The notes: generated by a model from the letters alone, not told the origin. A DNA stretch of 16,262 bases from an uncultured Clostridium sp. (GCA_900557165.1 USRS01000059.1:1-16262); one strand, 5' to 3'; positions 6,549-14,907 are shown, counted from the stretch's first letter. Program-made: numbers and translations.

Positions 6549-8492
6549 ATGAGCAAACCAACATTTTATGTAACTACACCTATATACTATCCAAGTGGAA
6601 GATTACATATAGGTCACACTTATACAACTGTAGCAACTGATGCTATAGCTAGATTTAAAAGATTCTGCGGTTATGATGTAAAATTCTTAACTGGTACAGA
6701 TGAGCACGGTGAAAAAATACAAAAGAAAGCTATAGAACAAGGTGTAAGTGAAATAGAATACTTAGACGGTATGATAGCAGGAATAAAAGATTTATGGAAA
6801 ACTATGGACATATCTTATGATGACTTCATAAGAACTACAGAAGATAGACATACTAAAATAATACAAAAAATATTCACTAAATTATATGAACAAGGTGATA
6901 TATACAAAGGTGAATATGAAGGAAGATATTGTACTCCATGTGAAAGTTTCTGGACTGAATCACAATTATTAGAAGGAGATAAATGTCCTGACTGTGGTAG
7001 AGAAACTTATTTAGCTAAAGAAGAAGCTTATTTCTTCAAATTATCTAAATACGAAGATAGATTAAGAGAATTATTCCAAAATCCTAACTTCTGTTTCCCA
7101 GAATCAAGAAAAAATGAAATGGTTGCAAACTTCTTAGACAAAGGTTTAGAAGATTTATGTGTAACTAGAACTACATTTGACTGGGGTATAAAAGTACCTT
7201 TTGATGAAAAACACGTTATATACGTTTGGGTAGATGCTTTATGTAACTACATCACAGCTTTAGGATACTTATCAGAAGATGATTCTGAATTCAAAAAATA
7301 CTGGCCAGCAAATGTACAAGTTGTTGGTAAAGAAATAATGAGATTCCATACAATAATATGGCCAGCTATATTAATGGCACTAGACTTACCAGTACCTGAG
7401 CAAGTTTATGGTCATGGATGGATATTATTTGGAAATGATAAAATGAGTAAATCAAAAGGAAATATAGTTTATCCTGAACCAATGATCGAAAGATACGGAA
7501 TAGATACACTTAAATATTTCTTACTTAGAGAATTTGCTTTCGGACAAGACGGAAGTTACACTCATAGAAACTTTGTAACAAGAATAAATACAGATTTAGC
7601 TAATGATTTAGGAAACTTAGTAAGCAGAACTGTATCAATGGTAGAAAAATACAATGATGGTATAATACCAGAGCCGAAAGAAGCTACTGAATTTGATGCA
7701 AGCTTAAAAGAACAAGCTAAATTATCAAGAGAAATATTTGAAACTCAAATGAACAAAATGCAATTCCATGAAGCATTAGAAGGTGTATGGAAATTAGTAA
7801 GAAGAACTAATAAATACATTGATGAAACTATGCCATGGGCTTTAGCTAAAGATGAAGCTAACAAAGGTAAATTAGATGCAGTATTATACAACTTATGTGA
7901 ATCTATAAGAATAATAGCTACACTAATAAACCCTATAATGAATACAACTGCTAATAAAATATATGACCAAATAGGAATAGCAGGACAAGAAGAAATAACA
8001 ACTTGGGAAAGTACTAATGAATTTGGTTTAATAAAACCAGGAACAAAAGTACACAAAGGACAAGCATTATTCCCAAGACTAGACATCGAGAAAGAGGTAG
8101 CAGAATTGGAAGAATTATTTGCAGAAAAAACAGAAACAGTTGAAGAAGTAGCTCCATTAGAGCACAAAGAATTCATAGGAATAGAAGAATTAGATAAAGT
8201 AGAATTAAGAGTTGGTAAAATATTATCTTGTGAAAAACATCCAAAAGCTGATAGACTTTTAGTTTCTCAAGTTAAATTAGGACCAGAAACTAGACAAATA
8301 GTATCTGGAATAGCTAAATGGTACAAACCAGAAGAAATGGTTGGTAAAGATGTTATAGTAGTATGCAACTTAAAACCAGTTAAATTAAGAGGTGTTGAAT
8401 CTCAAGGTATGATACTAGCTGCAGGAAATGACGGAGATGATTTAGTAATACCAGTTGCAACTGGTGCAAATGATGGTTGTGAAGTTAGATAA
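6549..8492 (+). CDS. metG: Methionyl-tRNA synthetase
   Basis: 647 residues. It charges tRNA-Met with methionine. The class I signatures are HIGH at 20-23 and KMSKS at 298-302. A zinc knuckle with two CxxC pairs (CTPCE and CPDCG, about residues 127-150) lies in the connective region. The C-terminal about 100 residues are the dimerising EMAP/Arc1p-like tRNA-binding domain ([28 protein letters not shown] region). The ATG follows GAGGAGG at a good distance. Expression should respond to methionine charging through the T-box just upstream. The tatD-family gene follows after 12 bases, a pairing also found in B. subtilis (metS-yabD). Confidence 0.97.
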   Translation: MSKPTFYVTTPIYYPSGRLHIGHTYTTVATDAIARFKRFCGYDVKFLTGTDEHGEKIQKKAIEQGVSEIEYLDGMIAGIKDLWKTMDISYDDFIRTTEDRHTKIIQKIFTKLYEQGDIYKGEYEGRYCTPCESFWTESQLLEGDKCPDCGRETYLAKEEAYFFKLSKYEDRLRELFQNPNFCFPESRKNEMVANFLDKGLEDLCVTRTTFDWGIKVPFDEKHVIYVWVDALCNYITALGYLSEDDSEFKKYWPANVQVVGKEIMRFHTIIWPAILMALDLPVPEQVYGHGWILFGNDKMSKSKGNIVYPEPMIERYGIDTLKYFLLREFAFGQDGSYTHRNFVTRINTDLANDLGNLVSRTVSMVEKYNDGIIPEPKEATEFDASLKEQAKLSREIFETQMNKMQFHEALEGVWKLVRRTNKYIDETMPWALAKDEANKGKLDAVLYNLCESIRIIATLINPIMNTTANKIYDQIGIAGQEEITTWESTNEFGLIKPGTKVHKGQALFPRLDIEKEVAELEELFAEKTETVEEVAPLEHKEFIGIEELDKVELRVGKILSCEKHPKADRLLVSQVKLGPETRQIVSGIAKWYKPEEMVGKDVIVVCNLKPVKLRGVESQGMILAAGNDGDDLVIPVATGANDGCEVR

Positions 8493-8504
8493 GGAGATAA
8501 ACTT

Positions 8505-9275
8505 ATGTTATTCGACTCACATGCTCACTTAAATGATGAGAGATTTGATGAAGATAGAGAAGGGGTAATCTCTTCTCTTCAAGAAAAAGGTGTAGATTTA
8601 GTTGTAAACCCAGGTGCATGTATAAAAACATCTATAGAAAGTGTAGAACTTGCTAATAAATATGATTTTATATATGCAGCAGTAGGAGTTCATCCTCATG
8701 ATGTGGGAGATTTAGATGATACTGCAATAGATACTCTAAGAAAATTAGCAACAGAAAATGAAAAAGTCGTTGCTATAGGAGAAATTGGATTAGATTATTA
8801 CTATGACAATTATCCAAGAGATATACAACAAAAATGGTTTATAAAACAAATTGAACTAGCTAATGAACTAAAATTACCTATAATAATTCACGATAGAGAT
8901 GCTCATGGTGATACTTTAGAGATAATCAAAAAGTATAAAAGTCCAGAAATAGGGTGTGTCCTACATTGTTATAGTGGAAGTGTTGAATTAGCTAGAGAAT
9001 ATGTGAAGATGGGTTGTTTCATATCTTTATCTGGAACAGTTACTTTTAAAAATAATAAAAAGACTAAAGAAGTTGCGAGAGAAATTCCTTTAGATAGATT
9101 ATTTATAGAAACTGATTCTCCATATATGGCACCAACTCCACATAGAGGAAAGAGAAATGATCCTTCATTAGTTCAGTTTGTAGCTGATACAATAGCTGTT
9201 GAAAAGGGTGTTTCTTATGAAACAGTTTGTAAAGCAACTAAAGAAAATGCTAAAAGATTCTTTGGAATAGAATAA
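8505..9275 (+). CDS. TatD-family metal-dependent hydrolase (YabD-like)
   Basis: 256 residues, full length. The fold is a metal-dependent amidohydrolase barrel; TatD relatives act as DNases or D-aminoacyl-tRNA deacylases, and the true substrate of the Firmicute YabD group is not settled. Metal ligands are visible: HAH at 6-8, Glu93 in GEIGLDYYY, His129 in IIHDRD, His154 in HCYSGS and Asp204 in ETDSPYMAPTPHRGKRN. The ATG follows AAGGAGAT. It forms an operon with metG and ends at a strong terminator. In B. subtilis the next genes would be yabE, rnmV and ksgA; they do not follow here. Confidence 0.93.
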   Translation: MLFDSHAHLNDERFDEDREGVISSLQEKGVDLVVNPGACIKTSIESVELANKYDFIYAAVGVHPHDVGDLDDTAIDTLRKLATENEKVVAIGEIGLDYYYDNYPRDIQQKWFIKQIELANELKLPIIIHDRDAHGDTLEIIKKYKSPEIGCVLHCYSGSVELAREYVKMGCFISLSGTVTFKNNKKTKEVAREIPLDRLFIETDSPYMAPTPHRGKRNDPSLVQFVADTIAVEKGVSYETVCKATKENAKRFFGIE

Positions 9276-9282
9276 AGATAAG

Positions 9283-9317
9283 AAAAGACTTATATCAGAT
9301 TGATATAGGTCTTTTTT
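9283..9317 (+). terminator. Intrinsic terminator of the metG-tatD operon
   Basis: Arms AAAAGACTTATATCA at 9283-9297 and TGATATAGGTCTTTT at 9301-9315 pair over 15 bp, with one U-G pair and a 3-base loop. The T run extends to 9317. It begins 7 bases after the tatD-family stop. Confidence 0.92.
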
Positions 9318-9384
9318 ACTTACAATAAAATTCATAGTACAAGTTTTTCTTGGTATTTAAATTTTAATAACATGGTATTTATTT

Positions 9385-9415
9385 CATAGATTTGGATGTA
9401 AGTCTATGCTTTTTT
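9385..9415 (+). terminator. Weak hairpin with T run in the gap before the secreted-protein island
   Basis: CATAGA at 9385-9390 and TCTATG at 9403-9408 form a 6-bp stem with a 12-base loop, followed by C and six T. It may be a minor second terminator. The rest of the gap (9318-9500) is AT-rich and shows no further gene; no clear promoter could be fixed. Confidence 0.3.
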
Positions 9416-9506
9416 ATTTTATAAGAAAGTCAATAATAAATGCCAATTAAACATTATATTATTATATTTTTAGTGATAATTTATAAAAATATCGAGGTAA
9501 AAGGTA

Positions 9507-10016
9507 ATAAATGGTAAATTTATTGAAAGAATAAAATCTATAATATATTCTGGAATTCTTTCATGTATTGTTATACTGGGGTCTACTGCACCAAGTTTTG
9601 CAGAGAGTAAGACTCTGTCTATTCCAGCGTATAATCAACAGCCTTATGAGAATATCTGCTGGGCAACAAGTGCATCTATGATAAAATCATATTTTAAAAA
9701 AGATACTAAAGATATAAAAGTGGATATTGCAAAGTATATCCATGGATTTAGTTTTAATAAGGGTGGGACTATTTATGACATTAGAGATGGAGTCAAAAAA
9801 TATGCTAATGTCAGTGATTCTATAAAACTAATTCCTCTTAGTTATCAAGCAGTTCAACATCAAATAAATTATGCTGTAGTTATCAAAGGTTATAATAATA
9901 TTACAGGTACAGTAACTCGTAATGATCCATGGGATGGTAAATCAAAGACATCTTCATACGATTACTTAAAGAACAACTCATCTTGGTCTTGGCAACAATC
10001 TTTATTTTACAAGTAG
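9507..10016 (+). pseudogene. Secreted papain-like (C39/staphopain-like) cysteine protease, apparently inactive
   Basis: From codon 9516 to the stop at 10016 the frame encodes a signal peptide (KFIERIKSII, a hydrophobic core, APSFA then ES) and a mature part of about 138 residues. The catalytic-cysteine block of papain-fold secreted proteases is visible (QQPYENICWATSASM, Cys codon at 9657). A conserved late DPW motif is also present (TRNDPWDGK). Two defects stand out. First, the only well-placed ATG (9511, after AAAGG) is in another frame and stops after 7 codons, so initiation needs a rare codon such as ATA 9507 (after GAGG 9494-9497) or implies a one-base frameshift near 9516. Second, the block where relatives carry the catalytic His reads QINYAVVIKGYNN with no GH before AVV. 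This suggests an in-frame loss of the active-site loop. The ATG at 9678 would remove the signal peptide and catalytic Cys and is not credible. Confidence 0.65.
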
Positions 10017-10043
10017 TCATTAAACAAAAAGGAGGAATATAAA

Positions 10044-10982
10044 TTGAAATTTAAAAAATTGGCAAGTATAGTTACACTTGGTATAGTATGCTCAAATATG
10101 CTAACTTTCGCAGCTTATGCAGATTCTAATAAAAACAATTCAAATTTAGGAAAAAAGTCAAATGATTTGCTTATGGAATTTGATAATTCTCAAAATAATA
10201 AATCATTTGAAAAGAATGTAATAGATAAAGAAGAATATATTGAACCAAGTATATTAAGTGAATCTATTGATAATTCAGATGAAAAGGAACAGATATTAAA
10301 CTCTTTATATAATAGTAAGATTGATGCTAGAGAAGTATTATTTTCACATGATGATGTCCTTACTAATAGTAATTTTAAAGGAGTTAAAAATAAACAAGAC
10401 TTATTATTTGGAGAGCCTTATAAAGTAGTATTATTTAGTAATTATATTAAAGATGCACTAAATGCAGGGACTACTATTGAAGAAGCTATAGATAATTCGC
10501 CATATTATTGGGATGTTCCTATAATAAATAGTAACAATAAAAAAGTTGTATCTACTTGCATAGTAGATAAACTAGAAAATCAATGGCAAATTGTAGAGGT
10601 TGGAAGTAATCTTGATGGTAATAATGTTGACTTATCAAAAGACCATAAAAAGATAAGCAAATTAATGAGAAAAATGAATATAAAAGATATAAAATATTTT
10701 GCTCATATAAGATTTTCACAACTAGGTTATGATGTATTATATGCTGAAACAGATAAGGATGAATATTTTATACCATTAGTATTTGAAGGGAATAAAGATA
10801 GTAAATTAAAAGATAAATTTTCATATAGTAAAGAGAATTTTGTGAAAACTATACAGCCGTTACTAGATATACAAAGTAGCGATGAAATTTTACTTGGTGG
10901 TTCAACAACACAATATAGTAAATCTGTTATTTTTAAATTTATAGAAAGTATATTTGGTAAATTTTCAGAAATATTTAGATAG
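10044..10982 (+). CDS. Secreted protein of unknown function, TTG start
   Basis: 312 residues; I do not recognise the family. Residues 1-26 are a signal peptide: basic KFKK, a hydrophobic core, and cleavage probably after AYA before DSN. Residues 27-85 are polar and Asn/Ser/Glu-rich, probably a flexible linker. Residues about 86-245 look like one globular domain, with GEPYKVVLFSNY, a YYWDVPII motif, NQWQIVEVGSNLDG and DEYFIPLVFEG. The C-terminus ends in a short amphipathic stretch (IFGKFSEIF). The TTG start is supported by AAGGAGG at a good distance. It begins 27 bases after the damaged protease gene and was probably its operon partner, perhaps as inhibitor, substrate or cell-surface partner; that is inference. 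Three stop codons in a row close the frame. Confidence 0.8.
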   Translation: MKFKKLASIVTLGIVCSNMLTFAAYADSNKNNSNLGKKSNDLLMEFDNSQNNKSFEKNVIDKEEYIEPSILSESIDNSDEKEQILNSLYNSKIDAREVLFSHDDVLTNSNFKGVKNKQDLLFGEPYKVVLFSNYIKDALNAGTTIEEAIDNSPYYWDVPIINSNNKKVVSTCIVDKLENQWQIVEVGSNLDGNNVDLSKDHKKISKLMRKMNIKDIKYFAHIRFSQLGYDVLYAETDKDEYFIPLVFEGNKDSKLKDKFSYSKENFVKTIQPLLDIQSSDEILLGGSTTQYSKSVIFKFIESIFGKFSEIFR

Positions 10983-11200
10983 TAGTAACATATAAATATG
11001 AAGATTCTTTAGACCAAGATGGAAATAAAATTACAAATACATCTACAGGGGAAGAAGATGTCTTAACTTTTGTAGATGATGAAGCTCCTACAACATATAA
11101 AATGAATCAATGGGTAAATACTGGAACATATCATAAAACAATAAAATGGGCAGCAGATGGAGAGGGATATAAGGTGGGAGAGTTTGAAATTTCAACATAA
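10979..11200 (+). pseudogene. Orphan 3' coding tail without a start codon
   Basis: In a different frame from the preceding gene, the sequence is open from 10979 to a TAA at 11198-11200 and reads like real protein. It starts IVVTYKYEDSLDQDG, passes through DVLTFVDDEAPTTYKM, and ends TIKWAADGEGYKVGEFEIST. An upstream TAG at 10976-10978 closes the frame, no usable start precedes most of it, and no ribosome binding site is seen. The acidic, Gly/Thr-rich, beta-like composition suits the C-terminus of a secreted or surface protein. It is most likely the remnant of a gene lost by deletion, or the former end of the preceding gene after a frameshift. Homology is unknown. Confidence 0.5.
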
Positions 11201-11226
11201 TATGAAATAATTGCAATAAATTAAAT

Positions 11227-11278
11227 AACCATAACTTAGTATTTAGATTATTGAAAATACTAAGTTATGGTTGTTTTT
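11227..11278. terminator. Strong terminator closing the island, shared with the kinase operon
   Basis: A perfect 18-bp inverted repeat has arms AACCATAACTTAGTATTT at 11227-11244 and its complement at 11255-11272, with a 10-base loop. On the plus strand it is followed by GTTTTTG. It sits between convergent transcripts (secreted-protein island and histidine kinase) and probably works for both, though the minus-strand T tract is weaker. The rest of 10983-11300 is the orphan tail above plus AT-rich spacer. Confidence 0.88.
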
Positions 11279-11300
11279 GTATTATAATTATCACGAAGTT

Positions 11301-13331
11301 TTATTTATACAAATTAAATTGCACTATCGCTTTAAATAAATCTCCATCTATATCTATATCAAAAGATCCACCTTGTAATTTAACCAAGTCTTTTGCAATA
11401 GACAGACCTAGTCCACTACCTTCTGTGTTTCTAGAATCATCCGCTCTCTTAAACCTTTCCATAATTTCTCCTGGATCAAAGTTCAATTCATAAGAAGATA
11501 TATTTTTCATAGTCAATTTAACACTATTCTCATCTTTTGTTATATCTATATATACCCTTGTATTTGGTAAGGAGTATTTTGATATATTACTAAATAAATT
11601 TTCCATCACCCTATATAATCTTCGTCCATCTGCTCTTATATAAATCTTTTCTTCTGGTACATTTATTTTTAAATCTAAGTTAGCTTCTGATAACTTCTCT
11701 TCCATTTCTCCAATAGACTGTCTCATCAATTGAGTTAAATCTATTTTTTCCATATTTAACGCTATATTGCCACTACTAGCCTTACTAGCTTCAAATAAAT
11801 CTTCTATTAATACTTTTAATCGCTTTGATTTTGAATCTAGTACATTTATATAGTCATTTATATACTCTGGGGTAATATTATCTTCTTTTTTTATTAATTC
11901 AACATAATTTATTATAGATGTCAGTGGTGTTTTCAAATCATGAGATACATTAGTTATAAGTTCTGACTTCATTCTTTCACTTTTTAATTGACTATCTATA
12001 GCCTTGTCTAAACCATCTCTTATATTATTTATATTATCCGCTAAAGTTGTAAAATTGTCTTCACCGATTAATTTTAGTTTATAATGGACATCTCCATTTT
12101 TTATTCTTTGAGTACCATTCATTATATACGATAAATACCATAATTTTTTTAATACATAATAAGTCAATGTGCCAATTGTCATAACAGATGCTATTATTGC
12201 AATTAATATATTATATCCATCCATAGCAAGTATCATCATAAATATATTAAATATTATACATATTATTGCCAGTCCTATTATCCTTCTTGATAGTGGCATA
12301 CTTCTAGTAAGCATTAATGTATTTTTAAATGATATTTTTATAAACCTAAAGATTTTATATACAAAAGTGTTTTTAAAGAAATCTGTTTTATTCTCATAAC
12401 TATTAATTTGTTTATTAAATATATATATTACAGTAAATAAAAATCCTATACTTAAGAAACTACTAATAAAAGTACCATATATACTAAATTCAAATCCCGT
12501 AAAGAAAAATATTGTAGTTGAAAATAATGCTAATAAGTATAATTCTAAAGGTATAAATTTGCTTAATTTTAACCAAAAACTATCTTTATCAAATAATATA
12601 CTTTTATTTATTTTATATAAAAATATACTTATTCCTCCAAGTATTGCACATATTATAATACCTATTCCTATTATTTCAATAAAAAATATATTTTCCTCAA
12701 ATTGCTCTCTTTTAGACGATATCATATCATAATATTCCGAGTTATTATAAAAATCCTTGTGAATAGATACATAAACATCACAATTTGGAATATCCATATA
12801 ACTTCCAAATTCAGAATTTATTCGATTTGTATAATATTCATGTTTATTTAACTTCTTATAATAGCTTATGTTGTCATTCTTAGACGATATTTTTACATAA
12901 CATTCTCCATCTACATTTTTTTCAAACTCTTTAGCTGTTTTATACTCTGTATTTGTATTAATTTGATTTGTATCATTATTTATAACAAAATAATCAGCAT
13001 TTTTGATATGTTTAAGTGCTTGTTCCGATGTTTTCTTTTTTTCTTTGTAATAAGCTTTCGTTTCACCGTCGTAATTATCACCTTTTAAATCAACTACACT
13101 ACTACTTGAAAGTTCTGTTAAATAACTTATTAAATAATTATCAAATGATCTACTCATATAAAAATTGCTATTTATACCATAAGCTTCTTTATTATTCATA
13201 TTGCTAACAAAAATACCTGTTATCTCATTATTGGTCATCTTCAAAGCCATAGGTAATGTAGCTAGTATTGCTGATATACATACAAATGATACTACTAAGC
13301 ATATAAACTTAAATGACTTGCTTCTTATCAT
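11301..13331 (-). CDS. Membrane sensor histidine kinase with large extracellular and multi-helix sensor region
   Basis: 676 residues. Layout: membrane helix at about 8-30; extracytoplasmic domain at about 31-213, rich in Asn, Tyr and Lys; then several helices (about 216-240, 260-305, 350-398). A HAMP-like linker spans about 400-450. The HisKA dimerisation helix carries phosphoacceptor His464 in NVSHDLKTPLTS, and the ATPase domain shows the N box around Asn578/582, an F box (MERFKRADDSR) and the G box GSGLGLSIAKDLV near 638-650. The usual DxGxG G1 motif is replaced by a NFDPGE segment. It is expected to phosphorylate the response regulator encoded upstream in the same operon. The ATG follows AAAGGAGG, 17 bases after the small membrane protein gene. 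The signal is unknown; the VanZ-like neighbour points to cell-envelope or antimicrobial stress. Confidence 0.95.
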   Translation of the reverse strand: MIRSKSFKFICLVVSFVCISAILATLPMALKMTNNEITGIFVSNMNNKEAYGINSNFYMSRSFDNYLISYLTELSSSSVVDLKGDNYDGETKAYYKEKKKTSEQALKHIKNADYFVINNDTNQINTNTEYKTAKEFEKNVDGECYVKISSKNDNISYYKKLNKHEYYTNRINSEFGSYMDIPNCDVYVSIHKDFYNNSEYYDMISSKREQFEENIFFIEIIGIGIIICAILGGISIFLYKINKSILFDKDSFWLKLSKFIPLELYLLALFSTTIFFFTGFEFSIYGTFISSFLSIGFLFTVIYIFNKQINSYENKTDFFKNTFVYKIFRFIKISFKNTLMLTRSMPLSRRIIGLAIICIIFNIFMMILAMDGYNILIAIIASVMTIGTLTYYVLKKLWYLSYIMNGTQRIKNGDVHYKLKLIGEDNFTTLADNINNIRDGLDKAIDSQLKSERMKSELITNVSHDLKTPLTSIINYVELIKKEDNITPEYINDYINVLDSKSKRLKVLIEDLFEASKASSGNIALNMEKIDLTQLMRQSIGEMEEKLSEANLDLKINVPEEKIYIRADGRRLYRVMENLFSNISKYSLPNTRVYIDITKDENSVKLTMKNISSYELNFDPGEIMERFKRADDSRNTEGSGLGLSIAKDLVKLQGGSFDIDIDGDLFKAIVQFNLYK

Positions 13332-13348
13332 ATATCCTCCTTTAATTT

Positions 13349-13543
13349 TTAAAACCTCAACGCCTTATACAATATAAAATTTAAAACAGTTATAACTATT
13401 ACATCAAAAATAATATTCATATTCCCATAATTAAAACATATTATAATTCCAATAATTTGAGTAATAGAAAACATAATTAACATAAATATATAATTAAACA
13501 TTAAGCTTCTTTCTTTAAAAATCTTACCATTATAATTTTTCAA
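13349..13543 (-). CDS. Small two-helix membrane protein between regulator and kinase
   Basis: About 64 residues; I do not recognise the family. A short basic N-terminus (KNYNGKIFKERSL) is followed by two hydrophobic segments, FNYIFMLIMFSITQIIGIII and about NIIFDVIVITVLNFILYKAL, so it should be a helical-hairpin membrane protein. The start is unsure. TTG 13543 lies after GTGGGA within the end of the response-regulator gene (14-base overlap, coupled translation). ATG 13567 lacks a ribosome binding site; ATG 13501 would give 50 residues with a weak site. Its position between regulator and kinase suggests a role in sensing or in modulating the kinase, which is inference. Tight packing on both sides supports it as a real gene. 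Confidence 0.6.
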   Translation of the reverse strand: MKNYNGKIFKERSLMFNYIFMLIMFSITQIIGIIICFNYGNMNIIFDVIVITVLNFILYKALRF

Positions 13544-14231
13544 TTTTATATCCCACTCCCCATACAACTTTTAAATATCTAGGTTCTTTTGGATTTATTT
13601 CAATTTTTCCACGTATTCTTCTAATATGTACTGCTACCGTATTTTCCACATTAAAACTTTCTTCATTCCATACCTTCTCATATATTTCGTCAATGGAGAA
13701 TACTCTTCCTTTATTAGCAATAAGTAAATTTAATATTTTAAATTCTATAGGTGTTACTCTTACAATTTGGCCATCTACTTTAACTTCTTTTGTAGATGTA
13801 TTTAACTCTAAACCTCCGCTTATTAATACTTCGTTATTACCTAATTTTTCATTATTATAAGTTCCTAAAGTCACATATCTTCTCAGGTTAGACTTTACTC
13901 TTGCTATAAGCTCTAATAAGTTAAATGGTTTTGTTATATAATCATCTGCGCCTATATTAAGACCCATTATTTTATCTGTATCTTCACTTTTAGCTGATAC
14001 AAGTATTATCGGTATATTTTTTTCTTCTCTAATTTTTATTGTGGCCTTTATTCCATCAAGTTTTGGCATCATTATATCCATAAGTATTAAATGAACATCA
14101 TTATTTACCAATACATCTAAAGCTTCCATTCCATTATAGGCTTTATATACGTTGTAACCTTCATTCTTTAAAAATATCTCAATGGATTCAACTATTTCTT
14201 TATCATCATCAACTACTAATATGTTGTACAT
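13530..14231 (-). CDS. OmpR/PhoB-family response regulator
   Basis: 233 residues. The receiver domain (1-120) has the acidic triad DDD at 8-10, phosphoacceptor Asp52 in LILMDIMMPKLDG, Ser79 in the LVSAKS switch position and Lys101 in YITKPFN. The C-terminal winged-helix DNA-binding domain (about 135-232) has the typical TPIEFKILNLLIANKGRVFS, the recognition-helix region NVENTVAVHIRRIRGKI and the wing GVGYKI. The frame is open 11 codons further upstream, but the AAAGGAGAT site lies inside that extension and spaces correctly only to the ATG at 14231. It should be phosphorylated by the kinase encoded downstream and may bind the direct repeat before the VanZ-like gene. It resembles VanR-type regulators, though that level of detail is uncertain. 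Confidence 0.95.
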   Translation of the reverse strand: MYNILVVDDDKEIVESIEIFLKNEGYNVYKAYNGMEALDVLVNNDVHLILMDIMMPKLDGIKATIKIREEKNIPIILVSAKSEDTDKIMGLNIGADDYITKPFNLLELIARVKSNLRRYVTLGTYNNEKLGNNEVLISGGLELNTSTKEVKVDGQIVRVTPIEFKILNLLIANKGRVFSIDEIYEKVWNEESFNVENTVAVHIRRIRGKIEINPKEPRYLKVVWGVGYKIEKL

Positions 14232-14269
14232 TAGCTTCATCTCCTTTACCCATTTTCTTGTCACTTGTA

Positions 14270-14818
14270 TTATACAACATAATTTATTTCTTTTTTTGTG
14301 TTGTTTACTTTAAATATATTCTTAGTTGTATATGAGTAAATTATAAAGCCAACCAATGTACCTAGTGTGTTGATTATTAGGTCATCTATCTCAGTATACC
14401 TTCCTCCAAATAATTGAGTCACTTCTATACTTAAACTTGTAAAAAATCCTATCATGACTACTTTTTTAATATTCAAATTCTTAAATACACACGGTAACAA
14501 TATTCCATAAGGAACAAATAATAATAAATTTAAAAACAACATTATTAATGATACGTCTTCAAACAAAATAAGACTTAAATTATACCTACCATTCATAACA
14601 TCCCAAAAATAAAATTTCATTCCTATTATTCCTGTTATTTTTAACAAAGATATAGTATATATTGATAACATTGCTTCAGAAATAATTTGTTTTATATCAA
14701 CAACTTTTCTCCTTTTAGATATTAATAATACTCCATAGATTAAAATATATATAATTATTCCCATCAATATACTATTTCGTAATATCCATATTCCTTGCCA
14801 AATATATTGACTAATCAT
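14270..14818 (-). CDS. VanZ-like membrane protein
   Basis: 182 residues with about four to five membrane helices. The VanZ-family core is clear: LNLLLFVPYGILLP in the middle, then SIEVTQLFGGRYTEIDDLIINTLGTLVGF near the C-terminus. VanZ from the Tn1546 vancomycin cluster gives low-level teicoplanin resistance, but chromosomal VanZ-like proteins are common and mostly uncharacterised. No vanH, vanA or vanX-type gene is present, so glycopeptide resistance should not be assumed. An upstream in-frame ATG (14836) is ruled out because the GGGAGGAG ribosome binding site lies between it and the ATG at 14818. It is the first gene of the minus-strand operon, 38 bases before the response regulator. Confidence 0.9.
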   Translation of the reverse strand: MISQYIWQGIWILRNSILMGIIIYILIYGVLLISKRRKVVDIKQIISEAMLSIYTISLLKITGIIGMKFYFWDVMNGRYNLSLILFEDVSLIMLFLNLLLFVPYGILLPCVFKNLNIKKVVMIGFFTSLSIEVTQLFGGRYTEIDDLIINTLGTLVGFIIYSYTTKNIFKVNNTKKEINYVV

Positions 14819-14907
14819 TGTTACTCCTCCCTTCACTAGAAATTTAATAGCCTTAATTTTCTATATTAGTATAATAAAATATAAATCTTACATAATACTT
14901 CAACTAA

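Noticed and set aside
7745..8176. 143-codon minus-strand open frame inside metG
   Set aside because: Shadow of the metG coding frame; Ser/Asn/Leu-rich composition, no ribosome binding site, and metG is certain.
9678..10016. Protease gene starting at ATG 9678 (112 residues)
   Set aside because: It would drop the signal peptide and the catalytic Cys block, both of which are encoded in the same open frame just upstream.
11251..11493. 80-codon plus-strand open frame over the kinase end
   Set aside because: It runs through the terminator stem and antisense to the conserved ATPase domain; no supporting signals.
12169..12399. 76-codon plus-strand frame with hydrophobic sequence antisense to the kinase
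   Set aside because: Hydrophobicity is a mirror of the membrane helices on the other strand; no ribosome binding site.
14270..14836. Glycopeptide resistance cluster (vanRS plus vanZ)
   Set aside because: VanZ-like protein, regulator and kinase are present, but no vanH, ligase or vanX/vanY-type genes are in the window; resistance cannot be claimed.
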